A DNA stretch of 64,000 bases from positions 18,803,318-18,867,317 of the forward strand of contig CM074188.1 of NCBI GenBank assembly GCA_037179385.1, written 5' to 3'. The DNA is from Holothuria scabra. Its lineage: Eukaryota > Echinodermata > Holothuroidea > Aspidochirotida > Holothuriidae. A model generated the notes under the pieces. It was given only the letters and a program-made list of their open reading frames with translations, did not search any database and had not been told where the DNA came from. The position numbers and the translations under genes were made by a program. This document shows positions 30,505 through 42,693 of the stretch, in pieces (position 1 is the stretch's first letter; each line of letters opens with the position of its first letter).

Positions 30505-30568
30505 GGCCTCAATATGATCAGAAGCCCCGGCTACATTCGTAGCCGGGGCTTCTGATCATATTGAGGCC
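30505..30568. repeat. 64-bp hairpin: perfect 30-bp stem, 4-nt loop (recurs in every unit)
   Basis: The left arm starts GGCCTCAATATGATCAGAAG and ends CCCCGGCTAC. The loop is ATTC. The right arm is the exact inverse complement. Identical copies lie at 33621-33684, 42694-42757, 48950-49013, 52076-52139, 55199-55262, 58324-58387 and 61454-61517. Slightly altered copies are at 36737-36792 and 39134-39189 (26-bp stem because the outer left flank changed) and at 45816-45898 (arm duplication). As DNA it could extrude as a cruciform; if transcribed it would be a long perfect RNA hairpin. Confidence 0.97.
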
Positions 30569-30660
30569 TTTCGAATCAAATGCTATTTACAGTAAGAATG
30601 GAATAGTATTTATCTTAAAATGGTAAGTTATTTAAAAATCATTTATAATAATCAGCCAAG

Positions 30661-31070
30661 ACACTTTGTTGGGGGGTAACGTTGACCGACCTTTTTCATG
30701 TTAGTTATATTCAATAACGTACATAGTAACATGATTTAAAAGGTTGCACCGGGACATAAGTAGGAAAAGAAAGTCTGGTGAAGAAAACAAGAAGGAAAAA
30801 GACAGTCGGAATGGAAATGAGTCGAAAAATATAGGAGGAATAAAAAAAAAAAAAAAAAAAAATGGCTGTAAAAAATCGACAGTTCTACATTTGGAAACGC
30901 TGGACACAGAAAAGCACTTTTGAAAAGATAACTGTATTGTTTTATCATGAACATTTTTGCACTACTTACAATGTGTTAAATGCTCTAAGCAAATCACTAG
31001 AAACCTGAATATTACAGCAAAACACTCAGCCACGGTCCATCCTTTTTTTTTTTTTTGGGGGGGGGGGGGT
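30661..31070. repeat. Hypervariable homopolymer tracts of the unit (poly-G; T/G junction)
   Basis: Two tracts per unit vary in length. One is a G run before TAACGTTGACCGACC: 6, interrupted, 9, 11, 15, 6, 14, 16, 12, 13 and 12 G counting along the hairpin-bearing units. The other is a T run fused to a G run before AGAAGTTTTGA. An A run after GGAGGAAT also varies. These changes shift every reading frame through the region. Confidence 0.9.
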
Positions 31071-31592
31071 AGAAGTTTTGATTGGAGACGAAAGTGAAGA
31101 CTTAAATTTGCTCCTTCAGTGGTTGTAGCTTCCATAGGAAGCAGTTTCATAGTTTGGTTTCGCTGAACGGCTCTTTGCCAGAGAGTTGAGAGGACTTTAA
31201 GAAAAGTTATAAATTTGGTCAATTCGACCTACCGACTGACTTACTGCAGTGATGGAAATCAGTTGGAATATATGTTTAACTTGTACCCTAAGCCTGCAGC
31301 TGCACGATGTACAAGTGAAAGTTCCGGAGATAGGGATTCAGAGCAACTGAAACGCACGTCCCCCCTTTCTTCCGCATCCTAAAGTATTGGTACCGTATTC
31401 CATGGTGTCCAAAACATGCCCGAATAATGTTGCAATGCTTGAATGTCCCCCATTTTTCGCCAGTCATGAAATGTTGGTTTGTTATATTAATAATGCCAAA
31501 TGGAGCGCAGAAGCGAAGTAGACAACCGTTGTTTTGTTAGCTAGAACTTTTCTGTTTCTTCTTGAGACATAATCAGTATGTACTGTAAATTA

Positions 31593-32053
31593 GGTAGCGG
31601 GCCACTAATTATAAGTCCCATTGACTTACACACTAAATTTGGCTACTTCCGTGCCCCTAGCTCCCAGTAGAAGTTTTCAACCAGGACATGTCACCCCTCT
31701 GATCGAAGCTCACAATCTCGGCTTTTATGGCACTTTCAAATTTCTATATCATGACCATTGAAATTTTGAGCTAGAGAGTCTGAATGATAGGGACGTGTTT
31801 CCCGCCGTAATAGTTACTCAAAAACGGTATTTCACAGAGCGGAGTAATACGGTCAAAAAATGGCACTAAAATTGGTCAAATTACCTTGAATTTTGCACAG
31901 TCTGTATTTCAACTCATTGTCTACAAAATTTAAATGCAAAAATGATCATACTTTGTAAGTAACACAGTCAAAAACAACATCCCATGAAATTTTAAACGCG
32001 CTTTGTCTGTCAGTAAACATTTCCCCAGGCACGAGTATTGGTGGTCCGCTACC
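31593..32053. mobile_element. ~461-bp TA-flanked TIR element embedded in each macrosatellite unit
   Basis: The ends are GGTAGCGGGCCAC and, inverted, GGTAGCGGACCACC, each abutted by TA (31591-31592 and 32054-32055). The interior is non-coding. Equivalent copies including the TA are at 34700-35165, 37821-38294 (diverged), 40659-41124, 43783-44247, 46917-47382, 50041-50507, 53164-53629, 56288-56753, 59418-59882 and 62541-63007. It must have inserted before the unit was amplified. Confidence 0.72.
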
Positions 32054-33620
32054 TAAAGTAGGTAACCTCAACACCGGGGAAGCGCGAAGATTTGCCCGAC
32101 AAGGTGTCAAGCTCCTCAAAGTACGAATGCAGCCTACAAGCGCGCAACAAGAGCGTCTATATTTGTATTGTGCCCGTATTTGACTATTTGTTCTCTAGTT
32201 TGAAACCAATAAAAAGGCAAAACGTGGAGAAAATCTGACCATCGTGATACGTAGCAGAGATGACGACCGTTTGAGGATTCCTCATGGTCTGCTAAATTTG
32301 CCATAATTCAGCTAAATATGAAGTTTACACCCAATTAAATGTCGCTTTGTTCAAAATTTCGACAACCCAGCAAGTTATTAAAATATTGTTACACCGAAAA
32401 ATATTGTGTGAAAAAAAAAGTGCTTCAAAATATAATTGAAAGTTGTCTCTAACTGTGTAACTCATGAAACGAGACCATTTTATTCAAGGTACATCGTAGA
32501 TAATGAGCTGAAATGCAGACTCTGCAAAATTCAGAAAAATTAGACGAAATTCAGTGTCGTTTGTCGATTGTATAACTGCGCCGTGTAACGATGCACGGTA
32601 CCTTTGAGCATCGACAAGGATGGTAAAACACGCAGCCTACCGATCATTCCAGGTTCTCTACTGAGCTGAAAATTTCAATGGCCATGAAATAAAAAGCGGG
32701 GTCCACAGTTTGAGCTTTAACCAGAGGGTTGGTATTTCCAGGTGTGAAAACTTGTACAAGGAACTAAGGGCCGGGGAAGGGGCCTGATTAAGTGGGTAAG
32801 TCCAAGAGAAATATAATAAGTGTTGAGATAACTCTTGCGTCAATTAATGAGGGGCTGATTGCTGCTTTATGGTCTACATAAAATTCAAAATTGCTATACG
32901 ACTTTTTTTCGAAAGATTTTCCCGAATATTTAAGGAAGCGAACTTGCAATAAAATCTTCAATGACTTACACTCTGATTTGAACGAGTAAAATGACCTCTC
33001 AAACACTCGTCGAAGTTTGACAAGGTCTACGTCACCCTTGCGCAAAAAACTGACAGGTTATCCTTTGATACCAATTCGATTTATTACAACCATGTCCCAA
33101 AGAAGTTTTGCTAGTAGAGCTCAACTGAGCTTCCGTACCCTTATCCAGGCCTATTTTACTCACTGATCAAACACTAGGCTGATATATGCTCGCCAGTTTT
33201 CAATCCCACAATTTCCTCAAAACTGCTTTAGATGGCCTACATTTTAGCATAAGAGGCACTTCAGTTAGACAACTTTGATATTAAATTGACGATAGACCCC
33301 ATCCTATTTAGTAATATATTGCAAAAGTTGTCCTAATGTTTCCTCTTGATAATATTTTGGCGTATATTATATTGAGACGGCAATAAGGACACAAAGGAAG
33401 ACTTGGTCAAGTTCAAAAGAACCACTGTCTTTGTTACAAATTAGCAATCCATGCCACGAGGACAATAGGCACCTAGGTACTTAAGCCTACCCCCTAACAA
33501 TCTTAATGAATAGTAACCATAGAAAAAAAAAAGCTTTTTTCGCATCGACGAGTTATTAATATTCATTCCAGAGCGCGTTTTACTAAAAGCAAGAGACGCT
33601 CTTGAAAGATATACAAATTT

Positions 33621-36600
33621 GGCCTCAATATGATCAGAAGCCCCGGCTACATTCGTAGCCGGGGCTTCTGATCATATTGAGGCCTTTCGAATCAAATGCT
33701 ATTTACAGTAAGAATGGAATAGTATTTATCTTAAAATGGTAAGTTATTTAAAAATCATTTATAATAGTCAGCAAAAACACTTTGTTGGTTCGTGGGGGTA
33801 ACGTTGACCGACCTTTTCATGTTAGTTATATGTAATAACGTACATAGTAACATGATTTAAAAGTTTACAGCGGGTCATAATTAGGAAAAGAAAGTCTCGT
33901 GAAGAAAACAAGAAGCAAAAAGACAGTCGGAATGGAAATGAGTCGAAAAATATAGGAGGAATAAAGAAAAAAGAAAAATGGCTGTAAAAAATCGACAGTT
34001 CTACATTTGGAAACGCTGGACACAGAAAAGCACTTTTGAAAAGATAACTGTATTGTTTTATCATGAACATTTTTGCACTACTTACAATGTGTTAAATGCT
34101 CTAAGCAAATCACTAGAAACCTGAATATTACAGCAAAACACTCAGCCACGGTCCATACCTTTTTTTTGGGGGGGGGGGTAGAAGTTTTGATTGGAGACGA
34201 AAGTGAAGACTTAAATTTGCTCCTTCAGTGGTTGTAGCTTCCATAGGAAGCAGTTTCATAGTTTGGTTTCGCTGAACGGCTCTTTGCCAGAGAGTTGAGA
34301 GGACTTTAAGAAAAGTTATAAATTTGGTCAATTCGACCTACCGACTGACTTACTGCAGTGATGGAAATCAGTTGGAATATATGTTTAACTTGTACCCTAA
34401 GCCTGCAGCTGCACGATGTACAAGTGAAAGTTCCGGAGATAGGGATTCAGAGCAACTGAAACGCACGTCCCCCCTTTCTTCCGCATCCTAAAGTATTGGT
34501 ACCGTATTCCATGGTGTCCAAAACATGCCCGAATAATGTTGCAATGCTTGAATGTCCCCCATTTTTAGCCAGTCATGAAATGTTGGTTTGTTATATTAAT
34601 AATGCCAAATGGAGCGCAGAAGCGAAGTAGACAACCGTTGTTTTGTTAGCTAGAACTTTTCTGTTTCTTCTTGAGACATAATCAGTATGTACTGTAAATT
34701 AGGTAGCGGGCCACTAATTATAAGTCCCATTGACTTACACACTAAATTTGGCTACTTCCGTGCCCCTAGCTCCCAGTAGAAGTTTTCAACCAGGACATGT
34801 CACCCCTCTGATCGAAGCTCACAAGCTCGGCTTTTATGGCACTTTCAAATTTCTATATCATGACCATTGAAATTTTGAGCTAGAGAGCCTTGAATGATAG
34901 GGACGTGTTTCCCGCCGTAATAGTTACTCAAAAACGGTATTTCACAGAGCGGAGTAATACGGTCAAAAAATGGCACTAAAATTGGTCAAATTACCTTGAA
35001 TTTTGCACAGTCTGTATTTCAACTCATTGTCTACAAAATTTAAATGCAAAAATGATCATACTTTGTAAGTAACACAGTCAGAAACAACATCCCATGAAAT
35101 TTTAAACGCGCTTTGTCTGTCAGTAAACATTTCCCCAGGCACGAGTATTGGTGGTCCGCTACCTAAAGTAGGTAACCTCAACACCGGGGAAGCGCGAAGA
35201 TTTGCCCGACAAGGTGTCAAGCTCCTCAAAGTACGAATGCAGCCTACAAGCGCGCAACAAGAGCGTCTATATTTGTATTGTGCCCGTATTTGACTATTTG
35301 TTCTCTAGTTTGAAACCAATAAAAAGGCAAAACGTGGAGAAAATCTGACCATCGTGATACGTAGCAGAGATGACGACCGTTTGAGGATTCCTCATGGTCT
35401 GCTAAATTTGCCATAATTCAGCTAAATATGAAGTTTACACCCAATTAAATGTCGCTTTGTTCAAAATTTCGACAACCCAGCAAGTTATTAAAATATTGTT
35501 ACACCGAAAAATATTGTGTGAAAAAAGAAGTGCTTCAAAATATAATTGAAAGTTGTCTCTAACTGTGTAACTCATGAAACGAGACCATTTTATTCAAGGT
35601 ACATCGTAGATAATGAGCTGAAATACAGACTGTGCAAAATTCAGAAAAATTAGACGAAATTCAGTGTCGTTTGTCGATTGTATAACTGCGCCGTGTAACG
35701 ATGCACGGTACCTTTGAGCATCGACAAGGATGGTAAAACACGCAGCCTACCGATCATTCCAGGTTCTCTACTGAGCTGAAAATTTCAATGGCCATGAAAT
35801 AAAAAGCGGGGTCCACAGTTTGAGCTTTAACCAGAGGGTTGGTATTTCCAGGTGTGAAAACTTGTACAAGGAACTAAGGGCCGGGGAAGGGGCCTGATTA
35901 AGTGGGTAAGTCCAAGAGAAATATAATAAGTGTTGAGATAACTCTTGCGTCAATTAATGAGGGGCTGATTGCTGCTTTATGGTCTACATAAAATTCAAAA
36001 TTGCTATACGACTTTTTTTCGAAAGATTTTCCCGAATATTTAAGGAAGCGAACTTGCAATAAAATCTTCAATGACTTACACTCTGATTTGAACGAGTAAA
36101 ATGACCTCTCAAACACTCGTCGAAGTTTGACAAGGTCTACGTCACCCTTGCGCAAAAAACTGACAGGTTATCCTTTGATACCAATTTGATTTATTACAAC
36201 CATGTCCCAAAGAAGTTTTGCTAGTAGAGCTCAACTGAGCTTCCGTACCCTTATCCAGGCCTATTTTACTCACTGATCAAACACTAGGCTGATATATGCT
36301 CGCCAGTTTTCAATCCCACAATTTCCTCAAAACTGCTTTAGATGGCATACATTTTAGCATAAGAGGCACTTCAGTTAGACAACTTTGATATTAAATTGAC
36401 GATAGACCCCATCCTATTTAGTAATATAGTGCAAAAGTTGTCCTAATGTTTCCTCTTGATAATATTTTGGCGTATATTATATTGAGACGGCAATAAGGAC
36501 ACAAAGGAAGACTTGGTCAAGTTCAAAAGAACCACTGTCTTTGTTACAAATTAGCAATCCATGCCACGAGGACAATAGGCACCTAGGTACTTAAGCCTAC

Positions 36601-36733
36601 CCCCTAACAATCTTAATGAATAGTAACCATAGAAAAAAAAAAAAAGCCTTTTTCGCATCGACGAGTTATGAATATTCATTCCAGAGCGCTTTTTACTAAA
36701 AGCAAGAGACGCTCTCGAAAGATATACAAATTT
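33621..36733. repeat. Macrosatellite unit 2
   Basis: A 3113-bp unit, near-identical to unit 1. The poly-G position reads GGTTCGTGGGGG instead of a pure run, a private variant. Confidence 0.95.
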
Positions 36734-39130
36734 GGTTCAATATGATCAGAAGCCCCGGCTACATTCGTAGCCGGGGCTTCTGATCATATTGAGGCCTTTC
36801 GAATCAAATGCTAATTACAGTAAAAATGGAATAGTATTTATCTTAAAATGGGAAGTTATTAAAAAATCATTTATAATAGTCAGCAAAAACACTTTGTTGG
36901 GGGGGGGTAACGTTGACCGACCTTTTCATGTTAGTTATATAAGATAACGTACATAGTAACATGATTTAAAAGTTTACAGCAGTTCATAATTAGGAAAAGA
37001 AAGTCTCGTGAAGAAAACAAGAAGCAAAAAGACAGTCGGAATGGAAATGAGTCGATAAAATGTAGGAGGAATAAAAAAAAAAGAAAAAGAAAAATGGCTG
37101 TAAAAAATCGACAGTTCCACATTTGGAAACACTGGACACAGAAATAACACCTTTGAAAAGATAACTGTATTGTTTAAACTATCATGAACATTTTTAAACT
37201 ACTAACAAATTGTTAAACGCTCTTAGCAAATCACTAGAAACCTAAATATTACAGCAAAACACTAAACTATTGTTCATTCCATTTTGAGGAGGGGGGGGCT
37301 TTTGGAGTTTTGATTGAAGACGAAAGTGAAGACTTAAGTTTGTTCCTTCAGTGGTCGCAGCTTCCTCAGGAAGCAGTTTCATAGTTTGGTTTCGCTGAAC
37401 GACTCTTTGCCAGAGTGTCAAGAGGACTTTAGAAAAAGTTATAAATTTGGCCAATTCGACCTACCGACTGAATTACTGCGGTGTTGGAAATCGGTTGGAA
37501 TATATGTTATGCTTGTTTCCTTTAGCCTGCAGCTGCACGAAGTACAAGTGAAAGTTTCAGAGAAAGGGATTCAGAGCAACTGGAACGCACGCCCCTTCCT
37601 TCCGCATCCTAAAGTATTGGTACCGTATTTCATGCTGTCCCAAACATAGCCGAATAATGTTGCAATGCTTGAATGTCCCCCATTTTTCGCCAGTCATGAA
37701 ATCTTGGTGTGATATATCAATAATATCAAATGGAGCCGAGAAGCGAAGCAGGAAACCGTAGCTTTGTTAGCTAGAACTTTTCCGTTTCTTCTTGAGACAT
37801 AATCAGTATGTACTGTAAATTAGGTAGAGAGCCACTAATTATAAGTCCCATTGACTTACACACTAAATGTTGCTACTTCCGTGCCCCCTAGCTCTCAGTA
37901 GAAGTTTTCAACCAGAACATGCCACCCCTCTGATCGAAGCTCAGAATCTCGGCTTTCATGGCATTTTCAAATTTTTGTACCATGACCATTGAAATTTTGA
38001 GCTAGAGAGCCTTGAATGACATTGACGTGTTTCCCGCCATAATAGAGTACTAAAAAGCGGCATTTCACAGAGCGGAGTAATACAATAAAAAAGTGGCACT
38101 AAAATTGATCAGATTGCCTTGAATTTTGCACAGTCTGTATTTCAAGTCATTTTCTACAAAATCCAAATGCAAAAATGATCATATTTTGTAAGTAACACAG
38201 TCAGAAACAACATCCCATAAAATTTTTATGGCGCTTTGTCTGTCAGTAAACATTTGCCCATGCACGAGTATTGGAGTTAGTGGTTTGCTACCTAAAGTAC
38301 GTAACCTCAACACCGGTAAGCGCGAAGATTTGCGCGACAAGGTGTCAAGCTCCTCAAAGTACGAATGCAGCCTACAATTGCGTAACAAGAGCGTCTACAT
38401 TTGTATTGTGTCCGTATTTTCTTCAATATTTAAGGTACTGAACTTGCAATAAAATAAATCTTCAATAACTTACACTCTAATTTGAACGAGTAAAGTGACC
38501 TCACAAACACCTGTCGAAGTTTGACAAGGTCTACGTCACCCTTGCGAAAAAACCTGACAGGTTATCCCTCGATACCAATTCGATTTATTACAACCATGTC
38601 CCAAAAGAGATTTGCTAGTAGAGCTCAACTTAGCTTCCGTACCCTTATCCAGGCCTATTTTACTCACTCATCAAACACTAGGCTGATATATGCTCGCCAG
38701 TTTTCAATCCAACAATTTCCTCAAAATTGCTTTAGATGGCCTACATTTTAGCATCATGGAGGCACTTCAGTTAGTCAACGTTATCAAATTGACGATACAC
38801 CCCACCCTATTGAGTAATATATTGCAAAAGTTGTCTTAGTGTTCCCTCTTGATAATATTTTGGTAGGATGACGGCGTATATTATATTGAGACGGCAATAA
38901 GTACACAAAGGAAGACTTGGTCAAGTTCAAAAGAACTACTGTCTTTGTTACAAATCAGTAATCCATGCCACGAGGACAATAGGCACCTAGGTGCTTAAGC
39001 CTACCCCCTTACAGTCTTAATGAATAGTTACCATAGAAAAAAAGCTTTTTCGCATCGACGAGTTATGAATATTCATTCCAGAGAGCTTTTTACTAAAAGC
39101 AAGAGTCGCTCTCGAAAGATATACAAATTT
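36734..39130. repeat. Macrosatellite unit 3, divergent and deleted (2397 bp)
   Basis: Many substitutions and small indels separate it from all other units. It lacks ~0.72 kb: at ~38415 the sequence jumps from TGTCCGTATTT directly to CAATATTTAAGG. Its start also has a changed hairpin flank (GGTTCAATATG). It looks like an older, unhomogenised copy. Confidence 0.92.
36737..36792. repeat. Hairpin copy with shortened outer stem
   Basis: The left flank reads GGTTCAATATG instead of GGCCTCAATATG, so outer pairs are lost and 26 bp remain. The inner arms and loop are unchanged. The copy at 39134-39189 has the same left-flank change plus a G to C change beyond the right arm. Confidence 0.93.
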
Positions 39131-39626
39131 GGTTCAATATGATCAGAAGCCCCGGCTACATTCGTAGCCGGGGCTTCTGATCATATTGACGCCTTTCGAA
39201 TCAAATGCTAATTACAGTAAAATTGGAATGGTATTTATCTTAAAATGGGAAGTTATTAAAAAAAATCATTTATAATAGTCGGCAAAAACACTTTGTTTTT
39301 TTTTGGGGGGGGGGGTAACGTTGACCGACCTTATCATGTTAGTTATATAAGATAACGTCCATAGTAACATGATTTATAAGTTTACAGCAGTTCATACTTA
39401 GGAAAAGAAAGCCTCGTGAAGAAAACAAGAAGTAAAAAGACAGTCGGAATGGAAAGGAGTCGATAAAATGTAGGAGGAAAAAAAAAAAGAAAAAGAAAAA
39501 TAGCTGCAAAAAATCCACAGTTCCATATCTGGAAACACTGGACACAGAAATAACACCTTTGAAAAGATAACTGTATTGTTTAAACTATCATGAACATTTT
39601 TAAACTACTAACAAATTGTTAAACGC
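39131..39626. repeat. Macrosatellite unit 4, left part, ends at assembly gap
   Basis: A divergent type like unit 3 (same GGTTCAATATG flank, and TGACGCC instead of TGAGGCC at the hairpin's right edge). The poly-G position reads T9 followed by G11. It stops at the N run about 496 bp into the unit. Confidence 0.9.
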
Positions 39627-39726
39627 NNNNNNNNNNNNNNNNNNNNNNNNNNNNNNNNNNNNNNNNNNNNNNNNNNNNNNNNNNNNNNNNNNNNNNNNNN
39701 NNNNNNNNNNNNNNNNNNNNNNNNNN
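39627..39726. other. Assembly gap (100 N)
   Basis: Exactly 100 N, a conventional unknown-size gap. The left side stops ~496 bp and the right side resumes ~154 bp after a hairpin position. A colinear array would therefore need about 2.8 kb, or that plus whole units, to be missing. Confidence 0.95.
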
Positions 39727-42693
39727 ACACTTTGTTGGGGGGGGGGGGTAACGTTGACCGACCTTTTCATGTTAGTTATATGTAATAACGTACATAGTAA
39801 CATGATTTAAAAGTTTACAGCGGGTCATAATTAGGAAAAGAAAGTCTCGTGAAGAAAACAAGAAGCAAAAAGACAGTCGGAATGGAAATGAGTCGAAAAA
39901 TATAGGAGGAATAAAAAAAAAAAAAAAGAAAAATGGCTGTAAAAAATCGACAGTTCTACATTTGGAAACGCTTGACACAGAAAAGCACTTTTGAAAAGAT
40001 AACTGTATTGTTTTATCATGAACATTTTTGCACTACTTACAATGTGTTAAATGCTCTAAGCAAATCACTAGAAACCTGAATATTACAGCAAAACACTCAG
40101 CCACCGTCCATCCTTTTTTTTTTGGGGGGGGGGGGGGTAGAAGTTTTGATTGGAGACGAAAGTGAAGACTTAAATTTGCTCCTTCAGTGGTTGTAGCTTC
40201 CATAGGAAGCAGTTTCATAGTTTGGTTTCGCTGAACGGCTCTTTGCCAGAGAGTTGAGAGGACTTTAAGAAAAGTTATAAATTTGGTCAATTCGACCCAC
40301 CGACTGACTTACTGCAGTGATGGAAATCAGTTGGAATATATGTTTAACTTGTACCCTAAGTCTGCAGCTGCAAGACGTACAAGTGAAAGTTCCGGAGATA
40401 GGGATTCAGAGCAACTGAAACGCACGTCCCCCCTTTCTTCCGCATCCTAAAGTATTGGTACCGTATTCCATGGTGTCCAAAACATGCCCGAATAATGTTG
40501 CAATGCTTGAATGTCCCCCATTTTTCGCCAGTCATGAAATGTTGGTTTGTTATATTAATAATGCCAAATGGAGCGCAGAAGCGAAGTAGACAACCGTTGT
40601 TTTGTTAGCTAGAACTTTTCTGTTTCTTCTTGAGACATAATCAGTATGTACTGTAAATTAGGTAGCGGGCCACTAATTATAAGTGCCATTGACTTACACA
40701 CTAAATTTGGCTACTTCCGTGCCCCTAGCTCCCAGTAGAAGTTTTCAACCAGGACATGTCACCCCTCTGATCGAAGCTCACAATCTCGGCTTTTATGGCA
40801 CTTTCAAATTTCTATATCATGACCATTGAAATTTTGAGCTAGAGAGCCTTGAATGATAGGGACGTGTTTCCCGCCGTAATAGTTACTCAAAAACGGTATT
40901 TCACAGAGCGGAGTAATACGGTCAAAAAATGGCACTAAAATTGGTCAAATTACCTTGAATTTTGCACAGTCTGTATTTCAACTCATTGTCTACAAAATTT
41001 AAATGCAAAAATGATCATACTTTGTAAGTAACACAGTCAAAAACAACATCCCATGAAATTTTAAACGCGCTTTGTCTGTCAGTAAACATTTCCCCAGGCA
41101 CGAGTATTGGTGGTCCGCTACCTAAAGTAGGTAACCTCAACACCGGGGAAGCGCGAAGATTTGCCCGACAAGGTGTCAAGCTCCTCAAAGTACGAATGCA
41201 GCCTACAAGCGCGCAACAAGAGCGTCTATATTTGTATTGTGCCCGTATTTGACTATTTGTTCTCTAGTTTGAAACCAATAAAAAGGCAAAACGTGGAGAA
41301 AATCTGACCATCGTGATACGTAGCAGAGATGACGACCGTTTGAGGATTCCTCATGGTCTGCTAAATTTGCCATAATTCAGCTAAATATGAAGTTTACACC
41401 CAATTAAATGTCGCTTTGTTCAAAATTTCGACAACCCAGCAAGTTATTAAAATATTGTTACACCGAAAAATATTGTGTGAAAAAAGAAGTGCTTCAAAAT
41501 ATAATTGAAAGTTGTCTCTAACTGTGTAACTCATGAAACGAGACCATTTTATTCAAGGTACATCGTAGATAATGAGCTGAAATACAGACTGTGCAAAATT
41601 CAGAAAAATTCGACGAAATTCAGTGTCGTTTGTCGATTGTATAACTGCGCCGTGTAACGATGCACGGTACCTTTGAGCATCGACAAGGATGGTAAAACAC
41701 GCAGCCTACCGATCATTCCAGGTTCTCTACTGAGCTGAAAATTTCAATGGCCATGAAATAAAAAGCGGGGTCCACAGTTTGAGCTTTAACCAGAGGGTTG
41801 GTATTTCCAGGTGTGAAAACTTGTACAAGGAACTAAGGGCCGGGGAAGGGGCCTGATTAAGTGGGTAAGTCCAAGAGAAATATAATAAGTGTTGAGATAA
41901 CTCTTGCGTCAATTAATGAGGGGCTGATTGCTGCTTTATGGTCTACATAAAATTCAAAATTGCTTATACGACTTTTTTTCGAAAGATTTTCCCGAATATT
42001 TAAGGTAGCGAACTTGCAATAAAATCTTCAATGACTTACACTCTGATTTGAACGAGTAAAATGACCTCTCAAACACTCGTCGAAGTTTGACAAGGTCTAC
42101 GTCACCCTTGCGCAAAAAACTGACAGGTTATCCTTTGATACCAATTCGATTTATTACAACCATGTCCCAAAGAAGTTTTGCTAGTAGAGCTCAACTGAGC
42201 TTCCGTACCCTTATCCAGGCCTATTTTACTCACTGATCAAACACTAGGCTGATATATGCTCGCCAGTTTTCAATCCCACAATTTCCTCAAAACTGCTTTA
42301 GATGGCCTACATTTTAGCATAAGAGGCACTTCAGTTAGACAACTTTGATATTAAATTGACGATAGACCCCATCCTATTTAGTAATATATTGCAAAAGTTG
42401 TCCTAATGTTTCCTCTTGATAATATTTTGGCGTATATTATATTGAGACGGCAATAAGGACACAAAGGAAGACTTGGTCAAGTTCAAAAGAACCACTGTCT
42501 TTGTTACAAATCAGCAATCCATGCCACGAGGACAATAGGCACCTAGGTACTTAAGCCTACCCCCTAACAATCTTAATGAATAGTAACCATAGAAAAAAAA
42601 AAAAAGCCTTTTTCGCATCGACGAGTTATGAATATTCATTCCAGAGCGCGTTTTACTAAAAGCAAGAGACGCTCTTGAAAGATATACAAATTT
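39727..42693. repeat. Macrosatellite unit 5, right part after the gap
   Basis: It resumes at ACACTTTGTTGGGG and is of the well-homogenised type. It shares the AAGTGCCATTG variant near 40682 with the next three units. Confidence 0.93.

Larger units (their letters stand above)
30505..33620. repeat. Macrosatellite unit 1
   Basis: A complete 3116-bp unit with hairpin 30505-30568. The poly-G before TAACGTT is only 6 G. The A tract at ~30843 is long and the T/G junction is at ~31043-31070. Confidence 0.95.

Noticed and set aside
30505..30600. Helitron 3' end (hairpin followed by CTAA and T)
   Set aside because: Some units read CTAATTAC 14 nt after the hairpin, which recalls a CTRR end. Other units have CTATTTAC, there is no TC start abutting it, and the stem is far longer than usual for Helitrons.
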